From: Oscillospiraceae bacterium
Lineage (GTDB): Bacteria > Bacillota > Clostridia > Oscillospirales > Ruminococcaceae
Reading direction: 5' to 3'
DNA length: 64,000 nucleotides
Assembly (NCBI GenBank): GCA_024684395.1
Contig: JAIKWY010000049.1
Coordinates: 1 to 64,000, forward strand
Numbering within the stretch: position 1 is the stretch's first letter; each line of letters opens with the position of its first letter. The translations under genes were made by a program, and so were the position numbers. The notes beneath the pieces were generated by a model that was not told the DNA's origin, did no database searches, and worked only from the letters and a program-made list of their open reading frames with translations. Shown piece by piece: positions 1 to 7,475 of this stretch.

Positions 1-2
1 GT

Positions 3-45
3 GGGGGAGGAAGGGTTTTAAGGGGGCTGCGCCCCCTTAAAACCC
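3..45. repeat. Dispersed GC-rich palindrome, copy R1
   Basis: A 15-bp perfect stem (positions 13-27 with 31-45) with a 3-base loop, preceded by GGGGGAGGAAGG. Nearly the same sequence recurs at 9088-9127 ahead of asnA. No gene is seen in positions 1-118; this hairpin and the terminator at 80-114 account for most of it. The function is unknown; it resembles a REP-type intergenic repeat. Confidence 0.6.
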
Positions 46-79
46 GCTATTCTCTCAATTGCCAAAGTAATGCCCACGC

Positions 80-114
80 AAAAAAGCATCCCCCTGCCGG
101 AGAGCAGGGGGATG
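80..114 (-). terminator. Rho-independent terminator of the first dockerin gene
   Basis: An 11-bp perfect stem (88-98 with 104-114, core CCCCCTGC/GCAGGGGG) is followed on the minus strand by a T tract at 80-85. It lies just after the stop codon of the gene at 119-2689. The same stem core is used by three more terminators in this cluster. Confidence 0.85.
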
Positions 115-118
115 GAAA

Positions 119-2689
119 TTACTTTTTCACAAAATCAGTGATCTTGGCATCCTCATTGCCTGCGCCGACGGCAGCAGCATAGATGAGGATGATGGCGGCA
201 TCGGACGCATTGACGGTTTTGTCGCCGTTGACATCGGCAGCCTTGATCTGCGCCTCTGTCAGACCGGATGCCTCGCCTGCACCCATCGCAGCGGCTGCGA
301 TCAGGACCTTGGCAGCATCACTGGCGTTGACCGTGGTGTCACCGTCGAGGTCGCCGAGGGCTTGCTCGGTGGGCTCAACTACAGTTCCGTCGATGACCTC
401 GAAGGTATAGCCGTACTTCTCAGCATACGCCTGTGCGGTAGAGCCTTCATAGCCCCGGATGGTGCCGGTGAAATCATACTCTTTTTTGTTGTAATCATAG
501 CCATTGCAGATCGTATCTGCACTGTCACTGATCTCGCAGGCAGGGTTCAGGATGGTGATGGTTTTCAGCCCTCTGCAAGTGAGGAACCCTCTGTCGCTGA
601 TGCTTGCCACACTTGCCGGAACAGTCACAGACTCCAGCCCGTTGCAGCCCACGAATGTCTCCGTTCCGATGCTTTCCACGCCCTCCGGGATGGTGAGGGA
701 GGTCAGTGCCTGGCAGTCAGCAAACGCACGGTTGCCGATGCTTGTGACGCTGTCCGGGATGGTGACGGATTCCAGTTTATAGCAGAACTCGAACATATTG
801 TCGCCGATGCTCGTCAGACCGGCAGGGAGAGTAACGCTTTGCAGCACATCGCAGCACATGAACTGACCACTCCCGAGGCTTGTCACACTGTCCGGGATCG
901 TGACGGAGGTCAGCGCTCTGCAATTGGAGAATACAGCGTCACCCATCGTTGTCACGCTGTCCGGGATGGTGATGGATTCCAGTGCGTAACATGAGCTGAA
1001 GGCATCGTAACCGATACTTGTCACACTGTCCGGGATCGTGAAGGATGTCAGTGCATCACACGAGGAAAATGCACTTTCGCCGATACTTGTCACGCTCTCC
1101 GGGAAGGTAACGGATGTCAGCTTCTCACAATCACAGAATGCTTTTTTGGGGATGCTTGTCATGCCGGACGGGATGGCGACGGATTCCAGCGCTTCGCAGC
1201 CCATGAACGCTTCCTCGCCAAGACTTGTCAGACCGTTCGGGAGCGTGACAGAGGTCAGCGACGAACAGAACCGGAACAAGCCTTCTCCGATGGTCGTCAC
1301 GCTGTCGGGGATGGTGATGGATTCCAGCGCCGTGCAGCCGGGGAATACATTGTCTCCGATGCTTGTCACACTGTCCGGGATGGTGACGGAGGTCAGCGCC
1401 GTGCAGCCGGCAAACGCAGCTCTCAGTCCGATGCTCGTCACGCCGTTCTCGATGACAATGCTCTTGATCTGCGGCTTCTCATCCATCCACGGAACGGCAT
1501 CTGCGTTCATCTCGCCTGTGCCGCTGACAGTGAGCGTGCCTGCATCATCAAGTTTCCATGTCAGGTTGTCGCCACAGGTGCCGGATGCCACCACAGAAGC
1601 GCCGGGGGTGGGCTCAGTCGGCTCGGTTGTGGCTTCGGTCGGCTCGGTCGCCGTCCCGTCAAGGCTCTCGAAGGTATAGCCGTACTGCTCGGCATATGCC
1701 TGTGCGGTGGAATCGCTGTAGCCACGGATGACAGTTGTTTCAGCGCACATTCCCGGCGCATCATAGAACTCGCAGTCTTTGTTCAGGAATGTAGCTGTTT
1801 TCAGCGAGGCGCAGCCGGCGAGTATGGCACCATTGACAGATGCAACGCTCTTCGGGAACGTGATCTCCTCCAGACCGGAGCCTGAAAATGCGCCAAAGCC
1901 GATCTTTTTGACAGTCTCCGGGATGGTGAGTTGTTTCAGCGCCTGTGCAGAATAAAACGCATCGTCCGGGATCTCCTCCAGCCCCTCCGGCAGAATGACC
2001 TTTGTCAGGGACTTGCAGCCGGCAAAGCAGTCGTGCTCCAGTGAACCGCCCTTTCCGAACGTGACGGACTGCAATTCTTCGCATTCTTTGAAAGCCCAGC
2101 AGTTGACAAAGACATTATCCGGCACGGTGATCTCGGTGATCTTTGTCTTGGCGAAAGCCAGCGCATTGATCGTTGTAATGTTCGGCGGGATATTGACCGT
2201 GGTCAGGCTTGTGCAGCCGAAGAAGGTCTCGTCCGGGATCTGATCAATGTTTTCCGGCAGGCGGACGGTCTCCAGATTCTGGCATTCAAAAAAAACATTG
2301 GCATCCATGACCGTCACGGAATCCGGAATCTCGATCTGATAAAGGTCGTTGCAGCCGCAAAACGCATGATGTCTGATCCTTGTGACGCTGCCCGGGATCG
2401 TGACGCTCTGCACCCATGTGGCATAAAAGGCTTCTGCGCCGATGACCGTGACCGGCAGGCCGTCTATCTCCGCCGGGATCTCGACCGTTTCTGCCTTTTC
2501 ATCGCAGTCCGTGACCTCGGCATGGTCGGCGTATTTGGTGAAGGTCAGGTCGCCGTAGGTCACCTGTTCTCCTTCTTCACCTTCTTCGGCAACGACAAGC
2601 ATACTGTTGCTCAACGGCAGTCCTGTCATCGGCAGTGCCGAGCCGAGCATCAGAAGTGCCGTCAGTCCGGCTGTGATCCTGTGTTTCAT
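119..2689 (-). CDS. Secreted BspA-type LRR protein with C-terminal dockerin
   Basis: 856 residues. An N-terminal signal peptide (MKHR, hydrophobic LTALLMLG core) is followed by two long LRR_5 (Treponema/BspA-type) arrays. The units read like SVTIPDSVTSIG..AF..C..L and are split by a Thr/Pro-rich linker near residue 350. A two-segment type I dockerin forms the last ~75 residues (LGDLDGDTTVNASDA, then ADVNGDKTVNASDA, both with Ca-binding Asp/Asn). The family binds proteins or surfaces; the dockerin implies attachment to a cohesin-bearing scaffold outside the cell. A strong AGGAGG lies 7-8 bases before the ATG. The dockerin is almost the same as that of the gene at 5629-6954, so both probably use the same cohesin. 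The ligand is unknown. Confidence 0.9.
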   Translation of the reverse strand: MKHRITAGLTALLMLGSALPMTGLPLSNSMLVVAEEGEEGEQVTYGDLTFTKYADHAEVTDCDEKAETVEIPAEIDGLPVTVIGAEAFYATWVQSVTIPGSVTRIRHHAFCGCNDLYQIEIPDSVTVMDANVFFECQNLETVRLPENIDQIPDETFFGCTSLTTVNIPPNITTINALAFAKTKITEITVPDNVFVNCWAFKECEELQSVTFGKGGSLEHDCFAGCKSLTKVILPEGLEEIPDDAFYSAQALKQLTIPETVKKIGFGAFSGSGLEEITFPKSVASVNGAILAGCASLKTATFLNKDCEFYDAPGMCAETTVIRGYSDSTAQAYAEQYGYTFESLDGTATEPTEATTEPTEPTPGASVVASGTCGDNLTWKLDDAGTLTVSGTGEMNADAVPWMDEKPQIKSIVIENGVTSIGLRAAFAGCTALTSVTIPDSVTSIGDNVFPGCTALESITIPDSVTTIGEGLFRFCSSLTSVTLPNGLTSLGEEAFMGCEALESVAIPSGMTSIPKKAFCDCEKLTSVTFPESVTSIGESAFSSCDALTSFTIPDSVTSIGYDAFSSCYALESITIPDSVTTMGDAVFSNCRALTSVTIPDSVTSLGSGQFMCCDVLQSVTLPAGLTSIGDNMFEFCYKLESVTIPDSVTSIGNRAFADCQALTSLTIPEGVESIGTETFVGCNGLESVTVPASVASISDRGFLTCRGLKTITILNPACEISDSADTICNGYDYNKKEYDFTGTIRGYEGSTAQAYAEKYGYTFEVIDGTVVEPTEQALGDLDGDTTVNASDAAKVLIAAAAMGAGEASGLTEAQIKAADVNGDKTVNASDAAIILIYAAAVGAGNEDAKITDFVKK

Positions 2690-2741
2690 AATGCATCCTC
2701 CTACTCACTTATGATTTCCCCCACTTCATGTGGATAATTCT

Positions 2742-2770
2742 ATTATCCTGCAAAACGGCAGGCAATGCAA
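2742..2770 (-). promoter_or_regulatory. Sigma-A promoter of the LRR-dockerin gene
   Basis: On the minus strand, -35 TTGCAT (2765-2770), a 17-bp spacer and -10 GATAAT (2742-2747). The palindrome at 2806-2835 ends 35 bp upstream of the -35. Confidence 0.7.
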
Positions 2771-2805
2771 GTGCTCGGACAAAAAGTTTCCCATTTTCTG
2801 CTATC

Positions 2806-2835
2806 TGCACAAACTTTTCTCCACCGATTTGTGCA
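2806..2835 (-). promoter_or_regulatory. 30-bp palindromic operator-like site, copy 1
   Basis: TGCACAA-N16-TTGTGCA, total 30 bp, placed 35 bp upstream of the -35. Identical half-sites with identical spacing occur at 3833-3862, 5546-5575 and 7071-7100. The constancy suggests a regulator-binding site; the regulator is unknown. Confidence 0.7.
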
Positions 2836-2844
2836 TCTGTCCGA

Positions 2845-2873
2845 CAAAAATCCCCCTGCATGGGGCAGGGGGA
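2845..2873 (-). terminator. Terminator of the nuclease-like gene
   Basis: Stem TCCCCCTGC (2851-2859) with GCAGGGGGA (2865-2873), followed on the minus strand by a five-base T run (2846-2850). It sits directly after the stop of 2878-3735. Confidence 0.85.
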
Positions 2874-2877
2874 AAGC

Positions 2878-3735
2878 TTACGCTTCAACATTAAACAGGT
2901 CTCTTGCTTCACAGATCAATGACTTTAGTACTTCTGCGTTTCTGTCAAATTCCTGAATTGTTTTTAACCGTATTCTATAGCATCGGGTACGTGGGATGTA
3001 ATCAATATTTAAATCACCGACATCCAGATCATCCAGCTTGTTATCACTGGTTTTGATAAACAACGCCAAAAACTGTTTTTTAGGTTTGAAATGCACAAAA
3101 TTCTTTGCAACGCCATCCTTTGCAAGTCCGATATAGAATTTGTTGTATTTTAATTCCATGCCAGGGGCAAATTCAGAAATGCGTTCAAGTAAAGCGTCCA
3201 CAAGTTTTATCTGTGTTTTACTGCTCTTCTTTTCCCAATAGGCTCTATCTGTCGGTTCTGCGATCTCATCATCATCACCAAGCGTCACTTTATCCAGTAC
3301 TTTTGTAAACGCAATATGGATATTGTCGCCAACTTTATACGCCGAGATCTGAATGGCGATCAGCGGAATACTGCCATTAAACAGGGAAATGACATTCATA
3401 AAGCGCCCTGTGATCTCTTCTGCAATAATAACAGCGGTATGATCGTATTGCGGATACTTTTTTCGCTCATTATCCCAGTATTCAATTGTTCTGATGATGT
3501 GGCTGGGATCGGTGGCACCGAGTTGGATTTCAACTTCATATCGTGAATTATCTTCATCGCCAAGCAGCATGTACAGACGACCGCCTGAAGCATAGCTCCG
3601 TTCTCGTTGAATTGCAGTCAGACTTCCCAAGCCTAAAACTTCCGGATTGTCAAAAATATATGACTGTATGGCAGCCTCGTTGATGTCCGGGTTGTTTTTT
3701 AATGAGACTCGTTCCATATTAATGATCTTGCTCAT
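2878..3735 (-). CDS. Nuclease-like protein (NucS/PD-(D/E)XK-like region plus DUF5655-like C-terminus)
   Basis: 285 residues with no signal peptide, so cytoplasmic. Residues ~40-130 contain a Gly-Arg-Leu-Tyr strand, then EVEIQLG and IIRTIEYW, the layout of NucS/DUF91-type nuclease folds (D...E-x-K); here the usual ELK reads EIQ, so activity is doubtful. Residues ~185-285 (FYIGLAKDGVAKNFVHF...RLKTIQEFD) look like the DUF5655 domain that often follows such nucleases. RBS GGAGGGAG precedes the ATG. By eye the gene is more AT-rich than its dockerin neighbours, which hints at transfer, yet it shares their promoter and palindrome architecture. The family call is by eye and moderately sure. Confidence 0.6.
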   Translation of the reverse strand: MSKIINMERVSLKNNPDINEAAIQSYIFDNPEVLGLGSLTAIQRERSYASGGRLYMLLGDEDNSRYEVEIQLGATDPSHIIRTIEYWDNERKKYPQYDHTAVIIAEEITGRFMNVISLFNGSIPLIAIQISAYKVGDNIHIAFTKVLDKVTLGDDDEIAEPTDRAYWEKKSSKTQIKLVDALLERISEFAPGMELKYNKFYIGLAKDGVAKNFVHFKPKKQFLALFIKTSDNKLDDLDVGDLNIDYIPRTRCYRIRLKTIQEFDRNAEVLKSLICEARDLFNVEA

Positions 3736-3768
3736 GATACTCCCTCCTTCACAGGTGGCTATATGCTT

Positions 3769-3797
3769 ATTATCCTGCTTTTACAGAGAAATAGCAA
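3769..3797 (-). promoter_or_regulatory. Sigma-A promoter of the nuclease-like gene
   Basis: Minus strand -35 TTGCTA (3792-3797), 17-bp spacer, -10 GATAAT (3769-3774). The palindrome at 3833-3862 ends exactly 35 bp upstream of the -35. Confidence 0.7.
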
Positions 3798-3832
3798 GCG
3801 TTTCCATGAAAGTTTACACTCTTTCTGTTTTC

Positions 3833-3862
3833 TGCACAATTCTTTGCCAACCGTTTTGTGCA
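3833..3862 (-). promoter_or_regulatory. 30-bp palindromic operator-like site, copy 2
   Basis: TGCACAA-N16-TTGTGCA. The stretch joining it to the terminator at 3873-3900 is the same as in the copy at 2806-2873, so these two intergenic regions are partly duplicated. Confidence 0.7.
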
Positions 3863-3872
3863 TCTGTCCGAC

Positions 3873-3900
3873 AAAAATCCCCCTGCACGGCGCAGGGGGA
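3873..3900 (-). terminator. Terminator of the cohesin-like/dockerin gene
   Basis: Stem TCCCCCTGC (3878-3886) with GCAGGGGGA (3892-3900), followed on the minus strand by five T (3873-3877). Confidence 0.85.
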
Positions 3901-3905
3901 AACGC

Positions 3906-5444
3906 TCATTTCTTTGCCAGGATCAGCCGCTTCAACAGCCCGAGGTCGAAGATGTCGATCACGCTGTCGCCGTTGAGGTCGGCGGCATCCGGATTTTTCA
4001 GCTCGCCGACGCCGAGGAGGTATTTCTGTAGTGCGATGATGTCCGAAACACTGAGGGAGCCGCTGCCGTCCGTGTCGCCAAGGAGGAGGGCGGGCGGTGC
4101 TGTGGTAGGCTTCTCGGTGGGCGCTTCGGTGGGAGCCTCAGTCGGCGCTGTGGTAGGCTTCTCGGTGGGCGCTTCGGTGAGTTTCTCAGTCGGTGCTGTG
4201 GTGGGAGCCTCAGTCGGTGCTGTAGTAGGCTTCTCGGTAGGCGCTTCGGTAGGTTTCTCAGTCGGTTTTGTGGTAGGCGCTGTGGTGGACTTTTCGGTAG
4301 GCGCTTCGGTAGGTTTCTCAGTCAGCTTTGTGGTAGGCGCTTCGGTCGGTGCTGCGGTGGGAGCTTCGGTCGGATCTGTGTTAGAGGATCCGCCCGGCGC
4401 CGTATTGGGCAGCAGCTCGAACGGATAGTCATTCAGCGCCGCATAGCTCTGTGCCGTGGTACCGTCATAGCCATAGATGACCGGCGGCTGTGTGCAGTGG
4501 AAGAAGATCATGGAGCCGATGCTCGTCACGCCGGCGGGGATCGTCAGCGAGGTCAGGCTCGTGCAGCTCTGGAATGCATAGCCGGAGATGGTCGTCAGGC
4601 TGTCCGGGAGCGTGACGGAGGTGAGGTTCTGGCTCTTGACAAATGCAAATGTCCCGATGCTCGTCACGCCCTCCCCGATCACGATGCTCTTGATCTTCGA
4701 TTTATCGCCGAAGTCCGGACGGTCAGCCATCTCGCCCGTTCCGCTGATGGTGAGCGTTCCTTCGGCATCCCTTGTCCATGTCAGATGCTCGCCGCAGGTG
4801 CCGGTCTCGGTCGGTTCGGTGGGGTCGGTCGGCGGCTCGGTCGGATCGGTGGGGCGTTCGGTCGGCGCAGTCGTCTCGGTGGGCGCTGCATCATCCAGGA
4901 TGAGGATCCATCCGTCATCGGCTTTCACCTCGTAGTCGAGCGATTGCAGCATATTCTTGCACCAGCCGGCTTCCTCACCGGCGGGGGGCTTCGTGTTGAT
5001 CTTGATATAGTACCGCTCGCCGGGCTTGCTGTCCTGCGGGACGCTGACCATGAACAGGGCGATGTTCATGGAGCTGGTCAGGGCTCTGGCGCTGGAATCG
5101 GTGACCCACAGCTGATTGCCGGACAGATCCCTGATGATCGGGACTCTGCCCAGAGGAGCGCCGCCGAGATCGAGCGCTTCTTCGCTGTCCTCCACGACAT
5201 CATAGGTGCAGCGTGGGTCGATGTCGATCCCGAACTGGTAGTCCGTCCAGCCCTTGGGCATCGAATCTGTATGGATATAGATCGGGATAGGCTGTCCGGC
5301 AGCACTCGGGTCAATAGCCGTCTGCGTGATTGATACCCGGAACACGCCGTCACTTGCCGCCGCCGGGAGGATCCCCTGCGGCACGGAACAAAGTATGGTA
5401 CAAGCCGCAGTTGCCGCAGCGGCGAGCTTCTTCCACCAATTCAT
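3906..5444 (-). CDS. Secreted multi-domain protein: cohesin-like N-terminus, LRR block, Pro/Thr linker, dockerin
   Basis: 512 residues. Signal peptide at residues 1-31 (ends AAAS). Residues ~32-175 form a beta-rich domain whose pattern (WTDYQFGIDID, later IALFMVSVP...GERYYIKI) resembles cohesins. A PTEPPTDPTEP linker, then a short LRR_5 block (~215-320, SVTLPDSLTTISGYAFQSC), then a long PTEAPTEKPTTAP linker, then a dockerin (LGDTDGSGSLSVSDI and ADLNGDSVIDIFDL). Having both a cohesin-like domain and a dockerin would make it an adaptor scaffoldin, but the cohesin call is tentative; a carbohydrate-binding beta-sandwich is the alternative. The dockerin differs from the NASDA type of its two neighbours. 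Confidence 0.8.
   Translation of the reverse strand: MNWWKKLAAAATAACTILCSVPQGILPAAASDGVFRVSITQTAIDPSAAGQPIPIYIHTDSMPKGWTDYQFGIDIDPRCTYDVVEDSEEALDLGGAPLGRVPIIRDLSGNQLWVTDSSARALTSSMNIALFMVSVPQDSKPGERYYIKINTKPPAGEEAGWCKNMLQSLDYEVKADDGWILILDDAAPTETTAPTERPTDPTEPPTDPTEPTETGTCGEHLTWTRDAEGTLTISGTGEMADRPDFGDKSKIKSIVIGEGVTSIGTFAFVKSQNLTSVTLPDSLTTISGYAFQSCTSLTSLTIPAGVTSIGSMIFFHCTQPPVIYGYDGTTAQSYAALNDYPFELLPNTAPGGSSNTDPTEAPTAAPTEAPTTKLTEKPTEAPTEKSTTAPTTKPTEKPTEAPTEKPTTAPTEAPTTAPTEKLTEAPTEKPTTAPTEAPTEAPTEKPTTAPPALLLGDTDGSGSLSVSDIIALQKYLLGVGELKNPDAADLNGDSVIDIFDLGLLKRLILAKK
4088..4370 (-). repeat. Minisatellite coding the Pro/Thr linker
   Basis: Degenerate tandem units such as GTAGGCTTCTCGGTGGGCGC encode alternating APTE, KPTT and APTT motifs of the linker. 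Copy number probably varies between strains. It is not a CRISPR: units are in frame and have no spacers. Confidence 0.8.
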
Positions 5445-5480
5445 ATAGAAACCCCTTTCATGGATGTGTGATACAACACT

Positions 5481-5509
5481 ATTATCCTACAGAATGGCAG
5501 ATTTTACAA
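5481..5509 (-). promoter_or_regulatory. Sigma-A promoter of the cohesin-like/dockerin gene
   Basis: Minus strand -35 TTGTAA (5504-5509), 17-bp spacer, -10 GATAAT (5481-5486). The palindrome at 5546-5575 ends 36 bp upstream of the -35. Confidence 0.7.
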
Positions 5510-5545
5510 GAGTATTTTAAAAATATGTACAAATTTTCCCGATTA

Positions 5546-5575
5546 TGCACAAAGCGGAGGGCTCGGTTTTGTGCA
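5546..5575 (-). promoter_or_regulatory. 30-bp palindromic operator-like site, copy 3
   Basis: TGCACAA-N16-TTGTGCA with the same 30-bp length as the other copies; the 16-base centre is not conserved. Confidence 0.7.
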
Positions 5576-5592
5576 ACACTTCTGTGATGGGG

Positions 5593-5623
5593 CAAAAGGA
5601 TCCCCCTGCGGGGGCAGGGGGAT
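5593..5623 (-). terminator. Terminator of the gene at 5629-6954
   Basis: Stem ATCCCCCTGC (5600-5609) with GCAGGGGGAT (5614-5623). The following T run on the minus strand is short (four T at 5594-5597). Confidence 0.75.
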
Positions 5624-5628
5624 GTGAT

Positions 5629-6954
5629 TCAATGAACGAAATCGGTGATCTGCACATTGTCCTGCCCTGCCCCGACGGCGGCGGAGTAGATCAGGATGAT
5701 GGCGGCATCGGAGGCATTGACCGTGTCGTCCTTGTTGACATCGGCAGCCTTGATCGGCGCTTCTGTCAGCCCGGATGCCTCGCCGGCGCCCATTGCAGCG
5801 GCGTCGATCAGGACTTTGGCGGCATCGCTGGCGTTGACCGTGGTGTCTCCGTCGAGGTCGCCGAGGGGAGGCTCGGGTTCGGTGGGTTTTTCGGTGGGTG
5901 CCTCGGTCGAAGATTCTGTAGGCTTTTCGGTTGGCTCGACATGGGAATCAACTTCAGATGAGTAAGAATCCAAGCCGGAGGAGTAAGAATCCACGCCGGG
6001 GTTCACTTTTCTTTCCGCTATGTATATAGACTGTGTGATAGTGGGGTAGCCTTCACCAGAATAATACTGGAGCAAATCTGTCCCGTTCTCATCAATGAGT
6101 TTGGTAACAACAAAACGAACCTCATGGTATCCAAGAGGCGCATCATCCGATGCTGTAAATGTTCCCATAAGAGATAAGGAACTGTCCGCATCACGGTAGG
6201 ATGCCGTGGTAGTGGAAATCACCTTCGTGTAGTCAAATGTGATTGGAAGATTATTGTCTTTTTCCATTCGTATTTCTGCTTCTGCAATGGAAGCGCCTTG
6301 ACATAGTATTTCATTATTCAGCCAAAGATCTCTCGTTTCACCTTGATAACAGGGCACGCTCGGCTGATCTTTTTTCATGTAATCTTTGACTTCGATCTTG
6401 TCTGTTTTTTCATAGACTTTAATTGTCCATGTCAAACGAATTGTGTTTACTAATTCAGTACAACCAGATTCAGTAGTGGTTTCGATGTCATCGCACTCAA
6501 GCAGATTGTTACCGTCAGTATCTTCCAATTTCGTGACAAGGTAGGAAATCTCGTAAATTCCGGGGGCGGAATCTTCTTTGGCTTTCAGAAATGTATTTAA
6601 CATCGCAAGATCTCTGTCCGTCCTCTTTTCACATTCAATTTCAAACGGTAGTTCTTCAGTATTCTCAAAATGACCTTCAAAAGCACCTATCTGTTGATCG
6701 TATGCGAGGATATAATAGTCAAACAATCTAATCCAGCGTCCCTGTGCGACACTGGAAAGATAGTCACCGCCTGAGTAGTAACGAACTCTTTTGTTGGTAC
6801 TTCTACTACTGGTACTCGAATAATCCACATAGCTGCTATACCACGAATCTGTGCCAGACGACTCCGCAGCCCTAATATCTGCTGCGCCGAGTACAGAACC
6901 TGCGGCGATCAGTACCACCGCACAAAGTGCAGTAGCTGTCATAACATATTTCAT
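5629..6954 (-). CDS. Secreted dockerin protein with two related beta-rich units
   Basis: 441 residues from the ATG at 6952-6954, chosen because AGGAGG lies just upstream; an in-frame ATG at 6987 has no ribosome site. Signal peptide (MKYVMTATALCAVVLIAAG). The middle holds two related segments, one containing DSAPGIYEISYLVTKLED and the other DDAPLGYHEVRFVVTKLID, pointing to an internal duplication of an unrecognised domain. A PTEKPTE linker leads to a NASDA-type dockerin nearly identical to that of 119-2689. The role on the cell surface or scaffold is unknown. The body is more AT-rich than the flanking genes. Confidence 0.85.
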   Translation of the reverse strand: MKYVMTATALCAVVLIAAGSVLGAADIRAAESSGTDSWYSSYVDYSSTSSRSTNKRVRYYSGGDYLSSVAQGRWIRLFDYYILAYDQQIGAFEGHFENTEELPFEIECEKRTDRDLAMLNTFLKAKEDSAPGIYEISYLVTKLEDTDGNNLLECDDIETTTESGCTELVNTIRLTWTIKVYEKTDKIEVKDYMKKDQPSVPCYQGETRDLWLNNEILCQGASIAEAEIRMEKDNNLPITFDYTKVISTTTASYRDADSSLSLMGTFTASDDAPLGYHEVRFVVTKLIDENGTDLLQYYSGEGYPTITQSIYIAERKVNPGVDSYSSGLDSYSSEVDSHVEPTEKPTESSTEAPTEKPTEPEPPLGDLDGDTTVNASDAAKVLIDAAAMGAGEASGLTEAPIKAADVNKDDTVNASDAAIILIYSAAVGAGQDNVQITDFVH

Positions 6955-7007
6955 AATGTATCCTCCTAAACTCTCAACATTCCACATCGCATTGTGGATA
7001 TATCTAC

Positions 7008-7034
7008 ATTATCATACATATAAAAAAAATACAA
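7008..7034 (-). promoter_or_regulatory. Promoter of the gene at 5629-6954
   Basis: Minus strand -10 GATAAT (7008-7013) with TTGTAT (7029-7034) 15 bp upstream, or CTTGTA at 16 bp. The spacing is shorter than in the three sister promoters but the layout is the same. Confidence 0.55.
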
Positions 7035-7070
7035 GCATTTTTGGGGTTTATTCACAGTTTTTCTCTCATC

Positions 7071-7100
7071 TGCACAAAAACCATTTCCATTCTTTGTGCA
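7071..7100 (-). promoter_or_regulatory. 30-bp palindromic operator-like site, copy 4
   Basis: TGCACAA-N16-TTGTGCA, ending 35-36 bp upstream of the leftward -35. It also lies 22 bp upstream of the rightward asnS -35, so it could in principle act on both. Confidence 0.65.
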
Positions 7101-7122
7101 ACAATCTCCCCGAAAAAAACTC

Positions 7123-7151
7123 TTGACAAACCCCATCGAATGTGCTATACT
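7123..7151 (+). promoter_or_regulatory. asnS promoter
   Basis: TTGACA (7123-7128), 17-bp spacer, TATACT (7146-7151): near-consensus sigma-A promoter, about 10-15 bp before the T-box leader begins. Confidence 0.85.
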
Positions 7152-7164
7152 ATTCTCATACAAA

Positions 7165-7427
7165 TGCAATGACGGAGAGAAGTAGCACCGGAGATCACTC
7201 CCAGTGAGTGCGGGACAGTGGAAACCGCACAGCAGAGCCGATGTGAATAACACTCCCGAGCAGCAAGCTGAACGCCTTCGGGTCAGTAGGTGCGCCGTAT
7301 GCCGTGCGTTATACGGAGACGCTTATTCGAGCGGTCGAGTGGCTGTGCAGGAGAGCTGCATGGCAATTCAGGTGGTACCACGAGAGCATTGCTCCCGTCC
7401 TGATCTTACGTCAGGACGGGATTTTTT
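7165..7427 (+). ncRNA. T-box leader, asparagine-type
   Basis: The leader shows the GAGAGAAGTAG start of stem I, a candidate specifier AAC (Asn) at 7249-7251, the T-box core AGGTGGTACCACG (7370-7382), and a terminator with stem CCCGTCCTGA/TCAGGACGGG (7394-7403/7411-7420) followed by six T. T-boxes bind uncharged tRNA and switch from terminator to antiterminator, so asnS should be induced when tRNA-Asn is uncharged. The specifier and the downstream gene agree. Confidence 0.92.
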
Positions 7428-7475
7428 CATTCCTGACGGGCTCACCCCAAAACTTTACCGAAAGGAAGATCATGC

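Noticed and set aside
2878-3735. Toxin or restriction enzyme of a defence island
   Set aside because: No methylase, antitoxin or other defence gene is nearby, and the active-site motif seems altered.
7071-7100. Palindrome as the terminator of a gene
   Set aside because: No T run follows and no gene ends there; at the other copies it lies beyond the real terminators.
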